Shown here: positions 1 to 6,080 of the stretch, one piece after another
Numbering within the stretch: position 1 is the first letter of the stretch
Layout of the letters: each line of letters starts with the position of its first letter
Assembly: GCA_943354525.1 (NCBI GenBank)
Contig: CALRCI010000015.1
Span: 1 to 12,282, forward strand
DNA length: 12,282 nucleotides
Reading direction: 5' to 3'
DNA from: Candidatus Nomurabacteria bacterium
GTDB lineage: Bacteria; Patescibacteriota; Minisyncoccia; Phycocordibacterales; UBA9973
Program-made: the position numbers and the translations under genes
The notes under the pieces: model-generated
The model's input: only the letters and a program-made list of their open reading frames with translations
Database searches by the model: none
Told to the model about the DNA's origin: nothing

Positions 1-94
1 TACCCTGGTCGCGGCGCACGTCTACCCAGCCGGCGAGCGTCACTTCCTCACCAATTTTCGAGCCGAGATCGCGTATATATGTTCTGTTTCGCAT
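1..94 (-). CDS. aspS: Aspartyl-tRNA synthetase (or Asx-type), N-terminal fragment
   Basis: Only the first 31 codons lie in the window; the gene runs off the left edge. The peptide begins MRNRTYIRDLGSKIGEEV and continues with LAGWVDVRRDQG. This is the opening of the OB-fold anticodon-binding domain of class IIb aminoacyl-tRNA synthetases, where the pattern G-x-x-V-x-(L/I)-x-G-W-V-x-x-x-R-D-x-G is typical of AspRS. The enzyme charges tRNA-Asp, or tRNA-Asp and tRNA-Asn if non-discriminating. The catalytic domain is not visible, so AsnRS cannot be fully excluded. The start ATG at 92-94 is preceded by a -10 box 7 nt upstream, and an AGGA only 2 nt away, so the transcript is probably leaderless. 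Confidence 0.7.
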   Translation of the reverse strand, partial: MRNRTYIRDLGSKIGEEVTLAGWVDVRRDQG

Positions 95-101
95 AGTCCT
101 A

Positions 102-130
102 ATACTACTATAAAACTTGATTTTTGGAAA
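102..130 (-). promoter_or_regulatory. aspS promoter
   Basis: On the minus strand a TAGTAT -10 box (102-107) lies 7 nt before the aspS ATG. TTTCCA at 125-130 lies 17 bp further upstream and matches four of six consensus -35 bases. The -35 box overlaps the T-tract of the preceding terminator, so one unit ends where the next starts. Predicted transcription would begin at or next to the ATG. Confidence 0.5.
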
Positions 131-133
131 ATA

Positions 134-160
134 AAAACTGCTGAAAATTTCAGCAGTTTT
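134..160 (-). terminator. Intrinsic terminator after the 183-755 gene
   Basis: A 10-bp perfect stem (134-143 with 151-160, core ACTGCTG/CAGCAGT) with a 7-nt A/T loop lies 22 bp downstream of the stop codon at 183. On the minus strand the stem is followed by a TTTTTATTTT-like tract, which makes a good Rho-independent terminator. The plus strand also has TTTT at the stem end, but no plus-strand gene enters from the left. Confidence 0.75.
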
Positions 161-182
161 AATACACTCATACAACATAATT

Positions 183-755
183 TCATGCCGTCTGTTTCGG
201 CATCGTATTCGCATTCGATTCTACGCTATTCGGTGTACCTTTGATTACCTGGACGACTCCTGTCATAACATTGACGCTTATCGCCTGGCACGGCTCGAGA
301 TGCGATGGGAAAGCTATCTGTGGTTTGAATTCCATCGCCAGACGCTTGCTGATTTCCATGACCGTATGTAAGGAAGAAATAAGCACGATGCACGGACATT
401 CTTTGGCTTTGCTATGCAAGAATTCTATACATCCCTCCATTTTGGAGCTCAATGTGTGCGGATTCCTATTAAAAATATCACTATCGCAGTCGAGATAATC
501 GATGCCACCCGGTCCATCTTGAAAATAATGCACCAGTTCCTCTTTTGTCGAGGATAGAGAATTCTTATAAAATCCAGCAGTTTTTGTCGCACGCTCATCT
601 TTGCTGCTATAAATGCATAGCGGGGTATCAGGTTCTAACGATTGCTTGACCGCATATGCAGCCGCTTCGGCTTTGGCGAGAACATTGGACTTAGTCGTCG
701 AATTTACTTGCGCCACGAGAACAATTCTCACTGGCAGAAAAGGTATTAGGGCCAT
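183..755 (-). CDS. Degenerate histidine-phosphatase-like protein
   Basis: The 190-aa protein resembles the histidine phosphatase (phosphoglycerate mutase) fold in layout. It has an N-terminal strand VRIVLVAQV where active members have (I/L)-x-L-V-R-H-G, then an AKAEAAAYAVKQSL helix like the usual LTxxGxxQA helix. A CIYSSKDERATKTA segment matches the IYSSxxxRAxxTA motif, and a late CIVLISSLHT strand matches the VSHG region. The catalytic RHG is replaced by AQV, so phosphohistidine catalysis is doubtful. It may be a binding or regulatory derivative. No signal peptide or membrane segment is seen. The ATG at 753-755 has no clear Shine-Dalgarno sequence, and no good -10 box sits at the 6-7 nt spacing used by neighbours. 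It may therefore be read from the trpS transcript. Family assignment is by motif order only. Confidence 0.45.
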   Translation of the reverse strand: MALIPFLPVRIVLVAQVNSTTKSNVLAKAEAAAYAVKQSLEPDTPLCIYSSKDERATKTAGFYKNSLSSTKEELVHYFQDGPGGIDYLDCDSDIFNRNPHTLSSKMEGCIEFLHSKAKECPCIVLISSLHTVMEISKRLAMEFKPQIAFPSHLEPCQAISVNVMTGVVQVIKGTPNSVESNANTMPKQTA

Positions 756-841
756 CGTGTTTTATTTTGTTTTTGAAAGTTAAAAAAGATTTTGGGAGTT
801 CGGATACCAGAATAGCAAAAATACTACCAAAAAACAATAGC

Positions 842-1072
842 TTAGTGCGTATTCTTTACCAGAAGCTCGTACGGGACCGAGACGATTGACGTGATGAGCC
901 AGAGCGGAAACATTAGGACGCAAATCAGATAGAAATCAAACGGCCACGGCTTGTGATATTTGAGTTTCTGATACTCCTTCGAAAGCGGCATCATCACATA
1001 ATTGAGCGGCAGATAGAGTGCTCCGAAGACGATGACGAAAAATGATTTGAAAGCTTTGAGTATGAGTCCCAT
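842..1072 (-). CDS. Small two-helix membrane protein, unknown function
   Basis: A 76-aa protein with two hydrophobic segments, about residues 10-30 (FFVIVFGALYLPLNYVMM) and 47-70 (FYLICVLMFPLWLITSIVSV). A charged, Lys/Pro-rich linker of about 15 residues (SKEYQKLKYHKPWPFD) separates them. It is probably a hairpin in the cytoplasmic membrane. The family is not recognised. The start ATG (1070-1072) lies 4 nt after the trpS stop codon and has no Shine-Dalgarno sequence of its own, so translation is probably coupled to trpS. The tight spacing and clean termini favour a real gene, although short hydrophobic reading frames can be spurious. Confidence 0.6.
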   Translation of the reverse strand: MGLILKAFKSFFVIVFGALYLPLNYVMMPLSKEYQKLKYHKPWPFDFYLICVLMFPLWLITSIVSVPYELLVKNTH

Positions 1073-1076
1073 GATT

Positions 1077-2090
1077 TTAGAAATAATTAATCTTCATCGC
1101 GCTCCGGACTTCTTGCATCGTCGCCTGAGCCGCTTCGCGGGCCCGCTCTGTTCCCTCTCGGAGAATTTCCATGACTTTCTTCGGATCTTTCGCGAGATAT
1201 TCACGGCGTTCGCGAATCGGTGTGATGAGATCTTCAAGCACGCCGATGAGACGCTTCTTGATGACGACGTCGCCGAGTCCGCCCGCTTCATACTGCTTCT
1301 TCAATTCTGCAACACCGGCTTTGTCAGTATCAAAGATATCGAGATATGCGAAGACGACATTGCCTTCGACGTGACCTGGGTCTTCGACATGGATATGGGC
1401 AGGATCGGTGTACATCAGTCCGACTTTGCGTTCGATTTCTTCAGATGAGTCGGAGAGATAAATTGCATTATTGAGCGATTTACTCATCTTTGCTCCACCA
1501 TCAAGACCAACGAGACGTGGCGTCTCGCTGATAATTGTTTTAATTTTTTGAAAAACTTCTCCGCCATAGAAACGATTGAACTTCTCGACGATTTCATTTG
1601 CCTGTTCTATCACCGGAAGCTGATCTTCGCCGACTGGAATCGTATTCGCTTTCGCAAAAAGAATATCTGCTGTTTGAGAAACTGGATAACACAAAAATCC
1701 TGCGGGTACATCTTCCTCATAGCCTTTTTGCTGCATTTCATTTTTCACGGTCGGATTACGCTTGAGACGCGCAAGCGTCACGAGATTGAGAAAATAAACG
1801 GTGAGCTCGGCAATCTCCGGAATTTCAGATTGGATGAACATTGTCGTCTTCGTCGGGTCAATGCCGCAGGCCAGATTGTCGAGCGCGACTTCAATGACAT
1901 TGTTGCGGACTTTTTCGGGATTATCGGCATTGTCGGTCAGCGCTTGAACATCGGCAATCATATAGTATGCCGTATCCGCCTCGTCCTGGAGTTTCAGGCG
2001 ATTCTCTATTGAGCCAACGAAATGGCCTAAATGGAGGCGGCCGGTTGGACGGTCGCCGGTAAGAACGGTCATTTTCTTATTTTCTTTCAT
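1077..2090 (-). CDS. trpS: Tryptophanyl-tRNA synthetase
   Basis: A 337-aa class Ic aminoacyl-tRNA synthetase that activates tryptophan with ATP and charges tRNA-Trp in the cytoplasm. Visible landmarks are TGDRPTG followed by the HIGH-type motif HLGH (about residues 20-23), the MIADVQALTD substrate region, YPVSQTADIL, the VGEDQ motif (about 153-157) and KMSKS (about 201-205). The length is normal for bacterial TrpRS. The frame is open further upstream, but the ATG at 2088-2090 is preferred. An extended -10 box lies 6 nt before it, which would make upstream starts untranscribed. A second ATG six codons in is also possible. The downstream 76-aa gene follows after 4 nt. Confidence 0.95.
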   Translation of the reverse strand: MKENKKMTVLTGDRPTGRLHLGHFVGSIENRLKLQDEADTAYYMIADVQALTDNADNPEKVRNNVIEVALDNLACGIDPTKTTMFIQSEIPEIAELTVYFLNLVTLARLKRNPTVKNEMQQKGYEEDVPAGFLCYPVSQTADILFAKANTIPVGEDQLPVIEQANEIVEKFNRFYGGEVFQKIKTIISETPRLVGLDGGAKMSKSLNNAIYLSDSSEEIERKVGLMYTDPAHIHVEDPGHVEGNVVFAYLDIFDTDKAGVAELKKQYEAGGLGDVVIKKRLIGVLEDLITPIRERREYLAKDPKKVMEILREGTERAREAAQATMQEVRSAMKINYF

Positions 2091-2096
2091 GCGATT

Positions 2097-2105
2097 AGTA
2101 TACCA
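2097..2105 (-). promoter_or_regulatory. trpS extended -10 promoter
   Basis: On the minus strand TGGTATACT (2105 down to 2097) is a TGn-extended -10 element. It ends 6 nt before the chosen trpS ATG. No good -35 hexamer is visible (best TGTAAA). Transcription would start at about the ATG, giving a leaderless mRNA. Confidence 0.6.
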
Positions 2106-2175
2106 AATCATTGCCAGTTTTACACAGGTTTGCCACAGCCCCATACCCATATCCGATTTCAGCCAAAAACGGGTG

Positions 2176-2184
2176 TGCTAGAAT
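2176..2184 (+). promoter_or_regulatory. dnaB extended -10 promoter
   Basis: TGCTAGAAT (2176-2184) is an extended -10 element ending 6 nt before the dnaB ATG at 2191. The -35 region is weak. Together with the trpS promoter it makes the 100-bp divergent control region between the two genes. A leaderless dnaB mRNA is predicted. Confidence 0.6.
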
Positions 2185-2190
2185 CCATGC

Positions 2191-3582
2191 ATGGCCAACA
2201 ATTCCGTCCGCGTTCCCCCACAGAGCATTGAATCCGAGAAAGCAGTTCTCGGCTCTATTCTATTGCGTGCCGGAGCGCTCTACGATATCGAAGATATGAT
2301 CGAACCGGAAGCATTCTACGCCGAGAAGAATAAAATTATTTTCAAGGCGATGACGGCGCTCCATGACAAACACGAACCGATCGACCTTGTTTCGCTCACC
2401 CACAAACTCAAAGAACAAAAATATTTTGAATCGATCGGCGGTGCGAGTTATCTGACTGAACTCGTGAACACGGCACCGTCTTCGACGAACGTGAAGCACT
2501 ATGCGTCCATCGTCGAGAAGAAATATGTGCTCCGCAAACTCGTCGACGCAGCCGACTTCGTCGCCGATCTCTCGCTCACTGAAGGCGACAAAGAAATCGA
2601 AGACGTACTCGACGAAGCTGAGAAAAAAATATTTTCAATTACTGATAGTCCAAAGGGCCAGAAATTCGTCTCGATCAAACACACACTCTCGACTGCATGG
2701 GAACGCATTGAGAAACTTCATGAGAATCCCGGAGAACTTCGCGGCATCCCGACCGGATTCTCAGCGCTCGACAACATGCTCGCCGGATTTCAGAAAGCCG
2801 ATCTCATCATTCTCGCCGCTCGCCCATCCATGGGTAAGACGACACTCGCGCTCGATATTGCCCGCATGACGGCGCTCAAACACGGCACGCCCGTCGGCAT
2901 CTTCTCGCTTGAAATGGATGCCCAGCAACTTGTCGACCGTATGCTCTCCGCCGAATCCCGTGTGAACGCATGGAAACTCCGCACCGGCCGCCTCTCGACT
3001 GAGAGCAACGACTTCGATCGTCTCCGCGATTCGCTCGACAAACTTTCACGCGCACCGATTTATATTGATGACCAATCTTCAAATACGATTGCAAAGATGC
3101 GTTCATTCGCGCGACGCCTGAAAGCTGAGCATGGTCTCGGACTCATCGTCGTCGACTACCTCCAGCTCATGGCCACGTCGAAGAACTACGATAGTATGGT
3201 CAACCAAGTCACGGAAATTTCCCGCTCGCTCAAAGGCCTCGCCCGCGATCTCGACGTGCCTGTCCTCGCCCTCTCCCAGCTCTCGCGTGCCGTGGAATCA
3301 CGTGGTGGCAAACCTCGCCTCTCTGACCTCCGCGACTCCGGCTCTATTGAACAAGACGCCGACGTGGTTATGTTCATTCACCGCGAAGACAAATACAACG
3401 AGAATTCCGATAAACCAGGCATGGCTGAAATTTTGATCGAGAAACACCGTAACGGTCCGGTCGGCAAAGTCGATCTCTACTTCGATGAAGCAACGACGAC
3501 ATTCCTCGATGTCCAAAAAGGTGACATTAATGCATTTACCAATGCTCAAACAACCTCGAGCAACGATATCGATAATTTCTAA
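2191..3582 (+). CDS. dnaB: Replicative DNA helicase DnaB
   Basis: A 463-aa hexameric 5'-3' helicase that unwinds DNA at the replication fork. The N-terminal primase-interacting domain (about residues 8-110) opens with the typical PxxxExExxLGSIL pattern. After a linker, the RecA-like ATPase domain begins near residue 185 (GIPTGF..LDNMLAGF). It contains Walker A RPSMGKTT (211-218), SLEM (239-242), Walker B IVVDYLQLM (319-327), the LSQLSR sensor motif (361-366) and the KHRNGPVG arginine-finger region (419-426). Length is normal and no intein is present. The stop codon overlaps the recR start in TAATG, so the two are one translationally coupled unit for replication and repair. The C-terminal tail is rich in Ser, Thr, Asn and Asp. 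Confidence 0.97.
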   Translation: MANNSVRVPPQSIESEKAVLGSILLRAGALYDIEDMIEPEAFYAEKNKIIFKAMTALHDKHEPIDLVSLTHKLKEQKYFESIGGASYLTELVNTAPSSTNVKHYASIVEKKYVLRKLVDAADFVADLSLTEGDKEIEDVLDEAEKKIFSITDSPKGQKFVSIKHTLSTAWERIEKLHENPGELRGIPTGFSALDNMLAGFQKADLIILAARPSMGKTTLALDIARMTALKHGTPVGIFSLEMDAQQLVDRMLSAESRVNAWKLRTGRLSTESNDFDRLRDSLDKLSRAPIYIDDQSSNTIAKMRSFARRLKAEHGLGLIVVDYLQLMATSKNYDSMVNQVTEISRSLKGLARDLDVPVLALSQLSRAVESRGGKPRLSDLRDSGSIEQDADVVMFIHREDKYNENSDKPGMAEILIEKHRNGPVGKVDLYFDEATTTFLDVQKGDINAFTNAQTTSSNDIDNF

Positions 3583-4199
3583 TGAGCAATCCAATTCAAA
3601 AACTCGCAGATATGTTTGCAGATTTCCCCGGCATTGGCGCGCGTCAATCTAAGCGCTTCGTGTATTTTCTCCTCTCGTGCGACAAAGCGTATCTCGATGA
3701 ACTCGCAAACTTAATTATCAGTGTGAAAAAGCGCATCACGCAATGTCCGGAATGTTTCCGTTATTTCGAACATGATAATCATGATCACTGCGAGCGCTGT
3801 GAGAAACTTTCGATTGACCGCACGACAATCATGGTTGTCGAAAAAGATGCCGACGTAGACCAAGTATCGGCCAGTGGTGCCTACAATGGACTGTTCTTTG
3901 TCTTTGGCGGACTCGTGCCGATCGTTGAGAAAGAAACCTCGAATCGCATTCGGATTAACGAATTGCAGAAGCGCATCGCGCGTGACATCGCCGATAATAA
4001 ATTAAAAGAAGTCATTCTCGGCTTCTCGCTTTCGCGCGAAGGAGATTATACCGATACATACGTCCGCGATGAACTGCGAACTCTCTTGGAAAATACATCT
4101 GTCCGCCTCTCCTCTCTCGGCCGTGGTCTCTCCACCGGCACGGAACTCGAATATTCCGACTCCGAAACGCTGCGGAATGCGTTTACGAATCGGCATTAA
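3582..4199 (+). CDS. recR: Recombination mediator RecR
   Basis: A 205-aa DNA-binding ring protein that acts with RecO, and in many bacteria RecF, to load RecA on SSB-coated single strands. It shows an N-terminal helix-hairpin-helix with FPGIGARQS (15-23) and a Cys4 zinc motif with cysteines at 55, 58, 70 and 73. A Toprim domain runs from about 81 to 175 (MVVEKDADVDQVSASGAYNG). The conserved C-terminal RGLSTGTELEYSDSETL segment follows. Length matches the family. Its ATG overlaps the dnaB stop by one base. It converges with the reverse transcriptase gene, and a 12-bp palindrome lies between the two 3' ends. Confidence 0.97.
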   Translation: MSNPIQKLADMFADFPGIGARQSKRFVYFLLSCDKAYLDELANLIISVKKRITQCPECFRYFEHDNHDHCERCEKLSIDRTTIMVVEKDADVDQVSASGAYNGLFFVFGGLVPIVEKETSNRIRINELQKRIARDIADNKLKEVILGFSLSREGDYTDTYVRDELRTLLENTSVRLSSLGRGLSTGTELEYSDSETLRNAFTNRH

Positions 4200-4204
4200 T
4201 TAAT

Positions 4205-4231
4205 TTTCTCATAGGTCCGACCTATGAGAAA
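4205..4231. terminator. Hairpin between convergent recR and RT genes
   Basis: A perfect 12-bp inverted repeat (4205-4216 with 4220-4231) with the 3-nt loop CCG lies 6 bp after the recR stop and 28 bp from the RT stop at 4259. It could stop transcription from both sides. Neither strand has a long T-tract directly after the stem, although A/T pairs close it, so termination strength is uncertain. Its centre GTCCGAC is shared with a palindrome at 6903-6917 on the far side of the DGR. Confidence 0.55.
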
Positions 4232-4258
4232 GGTGTGACGTTGCGCGACCGCAGAAAA

Positions 4259-5206
4259 TTATACCTTTTCAATATTCTTTGCTAATTTCCAACCGTTGCC
4301 ATGCGATAATAATCCGCGATAGGAATTCAGAACTGACTTATCACCTTCACATTTTCTTATATTTTCAAGCATTCGCCTCTTCGTAGCCGTTCGTAATACT
4401 CGATGTCGAGGGAAATGTACCCATCCCAGAAAATCAATTCCTGAAGCAAGCGTTTTTATGAATACTTTGTCTGGATGCAAAGACAGCTTTAATTTAATTT
4501 CCAAAAATTCGGAAATTTTCGGTAATAGTTCTTCAAGATATTTCTTATCTTCAGAGAGAATCACAAAATCATCAGCATAGCGGATATAGTATTTAGTTTT
4601 GAGTTCGCGCTTCATGAAATGATCGAATTCGTTCATGTATACATTTACCAGAAGCTGGCTTGTCAGGTTGCCGAGCGGAAGCCCTTTTCTCATCTCAGCC
4701 ATGGCTGATATTGAATCGAAGCTCTCGATGATGTTCCCGAGCAGATCAAGAGCCTCTGAATCAGTTATGTGTTTTCGTAAAATGTCTCTCAGGATGTCAT
4801 GGTCGATGCTCGCAAAGAATTTTCGGATATCGCATTTCAAAACCCAGCATGTACGCGTATTATTTACCGAAACTTTTCTGCTGAAATCATGGAAGCGGTC
4901 AATTGCCCATTGTGTTCCTTTGCCGATACGACACGAATACGAATCATAGATGAATTTACGATCAAAGTACGGATAGAGAATGCGATAGATCGCGTGATGT
5001 ACGAGACGGTCGCGCACTCGCGCCTTGTGGATATCCCGTGGCTTCGGATCACTGATGCGGAATGCGCTATATCCCCCATGCATATATTTATTCTCTCTGA
5101 GTTCTCTATGAAGGCTGAGGATGGTATCTGAGAGATTTAAGGAAAATTCAGCAACGTCTGCGCGCCGTTTCTTACCGCGTAGGAATTCCCGCCACGACGC
5201 GAGCAA
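4259..5206 (-). CDS. DGR-type reverse transcriptase
   Basis: The RT copies TR RNA into cDNA, misreading template adenines, for insertion into the target gene. From the TTG at 5204-5206 the frame gives 315 aa. Motifs in order are: RVRDRLVHHAIYRIL (63-77), KCDIRKFFASIDH with the first catalytic Asp (about 126), and GLPLGNLTSQLL (175-186). That last motif is typical of DGR enzymes, in place of the group II intron form. Then come IRYADDFVIL with catalytic YADD (210-213), LSLHPDKV, and GIDFLGWVHFPRHRVLR (256-272). Thumb residues follow. The frame stays open upstream to the stop at 5276-5278. The peptide HIYQNIISVENLL before the TTG looks like the conserved RT N-terminus, so the true protein is longer. 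No ATG, GTG or TTG exists in that extension, which contains an 11-base G tract. The gene is AT-richer than dnaB. Confidence 0.93.
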   Translation of the reverse strand: MLASWREFLRGKKRRADVAEFSLNLSDTILSLHRELRENKYMHGGYSAFRISDPKPRDIHKARVRDRLVHHAIYRILYPYFDRKFIYDSYSCRIGKGTQWAIDRFHDFSRKVSVNNTRTCWVLKCDIRKFFASIDHDILRDILRKHITDSEALDLLGNIIESFDSISAMAEMRKGLPLGNLTSQLLVNVYMNEFDHFMKRELKTKYYIRYADDFVILSEDKKYLEELLPKISEFLEIKLKLSLHPDKVFIKTLASGIDFLGWVHFPRHRVLRTATKRRMLENIRKCEGDKSVLNSYRGLLSHGNGWKLAKNIEKV

Positions 5207-5220
5207 ATTTTCTACCGATA

Positions 5221-5229
5221 TGATATTTT
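5221..5229 (+). promoter_or_regulatory. Possible avd extended -10 promoter
   Basis: TGATATTTT (5221-5229) is a TGn-extended -10 element. It lies 7 nt before an ATG at 5237-5239, the same geometry as the other promoters here. That ATG reads ATGGTCATC straight into the C tract and is out of frame with avd when the tract has 11 C. It would be in frame with 9 or 12. No good -35 is seen. Confidence 0.4.
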
Positions 5230-5244
5230 GGTAAATATGGTCAT

Positions 5245-5255
5245 CCCCCCCCCCC
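5245..5255. repeat. 11-base poly-C/poly-G homopolymer
   Basis: Eleven consecutive C on + (G on -) lie between the divergent avd and RT reading frames. Tracts of this length slip readily in replication and are also error-prone in sequencing. The count sets which upstream start codons connect to RT (-) and to avd (+). Confidence 0.95.
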
Positions 5256-5283
5256 GCAGATTTCGCTTGATAACACTAGTATC

Positions 5284-5646
5284 GTGCTCCGTGCCAAGGA
5301 AGCGTTCGCTCTCTGGTCGTCTGTTATCGTGCCTCATATGCCGAGAACTTCCCGATATACGACCGGTGCGAGAATTGAGACGCATTTTTTAGATTTGCTC
5401 GAATCCATTTATCAATCTTACTATGCGCCGATTGAAAATAAAAATACGCTTATCGTGAGCGCTATCAATCAGACTGACCTTTTGAAATATCTTCTCCAAA
5501 TTGCCTGGGAAAATAAACTTATCAAGGATACGGGTTACGCCGATATCTCTCTGAAGGTCGGCGAGGTGGGACGAATGCTTGGCGGATGGAAAAATAATGT
5601 GACTGCGAAGCTTGCTCGAGAAAAACAAAACCCCTCCGTACACTGA
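5284..5646 (+). CDS. avd: DGR accessory variability determinant (bAvd-like four-helix bundle)
   Basis: A 120-aa protein resembling the bAvd branch of DGR accessory proteins, which bind RT and TR RNA and are needed for retrohoming. Two family signatures are visible: RTSRYTTGARIETHFLDLLE (21-40) and the C-terminal EVGRMLGGW (94-102), with helical segments between them. Known Avd proteins form basic pentameric barrels of four-helix bundles. The GTG at 5284 is the first canonical start in the frame, but it has no Shine-Dalgarno sequence. The open frame continues upstream to 5224 and through the C tract. With one more C it would join an ATG at 5237 that has a promoter. The gene is on the strand opposite RT, TR and target, which is unusual. 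Its stop codon sits in the loop/stem edge of the TR terminator. Confidence 0.85.
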   Translation: MLRAKEAFALWSSVIVPHMPRTSRYTTGARIETHFLDLLESIYQSYYAPIENKNTLIVSAINQTDLLKYLLQIAWENKLIKDTGYADISLKVGEVGRMLGGWKNNVTAKLAREKQNPSVH

Positions 5647-5654
5647 CGGAAGGG
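5621..5654 (-). terminator. Terminator just 3' of the template repeat
   Basis: On the minus strand CCCTTCCGT pairs with ACGGAGGGG (nine pairs, one G-U) around a 6-nt loop, followed directly by TTTTGTTTTT (5630 down to 5621). This is a strong Rho-independent terminator. It begins 18 bp beyond the TR end and overlaps the avd stop codon on the other strand. It would end a TR transcript before the avd antisense region and RT. Confidence 0.8.
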
Positions 5655-5672
5655 ATTTCGTAAAAACATGTA

Positions 5673-5782
5673 CAGTTTCGAAGAATAGGAGCACATTGCC
5701 GGCATTCCAGTCATTACCGTTGTCGAAGTCGTTGGCATTCCAGTTCCACTCGTCGCCGTTCCAGTTCAGGTTCACGGCAACC
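5673..5782 (-). repeat. DGR template repeat (TR)
   Basis: A 110-bp copy aligning without gaps to the VR at 6092-6201 (offset 419). It has 14 differences, all at T on + (adenine on the coding minus strand). The plus-strand positions are 5677, 5678, 5697, 5706, 5714, 5715, 5721, 5732, 5739, 5745, 5759, 5766, 5771 and 5772. Read on the minus strand it encodes the Asn-rich stretch VAVNLNWNGDEWNWN and onward, with ten AAY codons. AAY is the codon type that adenine mutagenesis diversifies most widely without creating stops. The direction of change identifies this copy as the template. Confidence 0.96.
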
Positions 5783-5985
5783 ACTTTGTACGATATGCCA
5801 TCCAGCCCACTGCCGATTTGGGCCAAGTGCAAAAATCGTGCTGTACTGTATTCGGAATCTATAATTCCACAGAATATCGCACCTACTGTATATGATTTTA
5901 TAGAATGATGTCCGCCACCCTCGCGCAAGAAATTTTCCGGCACGATTCCCAGCAATCCATATCCTCGATACTCGCCTCCAAGATT
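5783..5985 (-). pseudogene. Target-domain remnant fused in frame to the TR
   Basis: The minus-strand frame opens after the stop at 5986-5988 and runs in the same frame as the TR coding sense. It encodes a peptide such as GGEYRGYGLLGIVPENF, then IIDSEYSTARFLHLAQIGSG, then YKVVAV directly into the TR. The S-x-EYS-x-A-x-F-L-H-L pattern recalls the C-terminal part of FGE-like/C-type-lectin-fold DGR targets. No full N-terminal domain is present. A GAGG lies 7 nt before a TTG at 5953-5955, so limited translation is possible. The open frame beyond the TR is the antisense of avd and is probably incidental. Most likely this is the relic of the target gene from which the TR arose. Confidence 0.5.
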
Positions 5986-6016
5986 TTAGCCGGGAGATCT
6001 TGTAGTATCAGCGCAT

Positions 6017-6045
6017 AGTATAAAATAAAAGAAGCTAAGATTCAA
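6017..6045 (-). promoter_or_regulatory. Promoter of the TR transcript
   Basis: On the minus strand TTGAAT (6040-6045) and TATACT (6017-6022) are separated by exactly 17 bp. This is the best -35/-10 pair in the DGR. The -35 lies in the loop and second arm of the target-gene terminator hairpin, so transcription restarts at the point where the target message ends. Confidence 0.6.
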
Positions 6046-6060
6046 AGAATCTTAGCTTCT
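6021..6060 (-). terminator. Terminator/hairpin downstream of the VR
   Basis: A perfect 14-bp stem (6030-6043 with 6047-6060) with a 3-nt loop is followed on the minus strand by TTTATTTTA. It lies 20 bp after the target stop codon and 31 bp after the VR end. It fits an intrinsic terminator. DGRs such as that of phage BPP-1 also carry a hairpin/cruciform just past the VR that promotes homing, so this one could serve both roles. Confidence 0.8.
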
Positions 6061-6080
6061 AAAATAAATTAATTCCTAAA

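Larger units (their letters stand above)
5621..6010 (-). ncRNA. Predicted DGR template RNA transcript
   Basis: A promoter at 6017-6045 and a terminator at 5621-5654 delimit a minus-strand transcript of roughly 390 nt. It contains a target-like remnant leader (5783-5985), the TR (5673-5782) and a short 3' tail. In DGRs the TR RNA is the substrate that RT and Avd use for cDNA synthesis. Start and end are inferred from sequence signals only. The first in-frame codons after the promoter (ATG CGC TGA) stop at once, consistent with a noncoding RNA. Confidence 0.55.

Noticed and set aside
1032..2012. Long plus-strand frames opposite trpS
   Set aside because: They are shadows of a well-supported synthetase gene on the other strand, with no family resemblance.
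2119..2127. TTTTACACA as a possible DnaA box upstream of dnaB
   Set aside because: Only seven of nine bases match TTATCCACA, and it is a single site. No cluster or AT-rich unwinding region supports an origin.
4259..5206. RT as a group II intron maturase or retron
   Set aside because: No maturase or endonuclease domain and no intron ends are seen. The GLPLGNLTSQ motif, the short length and adjacent Avd, TR and VR fit a DGR.
5389..5672. Minus-strand open frame continuing past the TR
   Set aside because: It is the exact antisense of avd, crosses the predicted TR terminator and shows no recognisable protein pattern. It is treated as incidental to the TR frame.
5612..5908. Plus-strand 98-aa frame across the TR
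   Set aside because: It is the complement of the TR coding frame and overlaps the end of avd; no family features.
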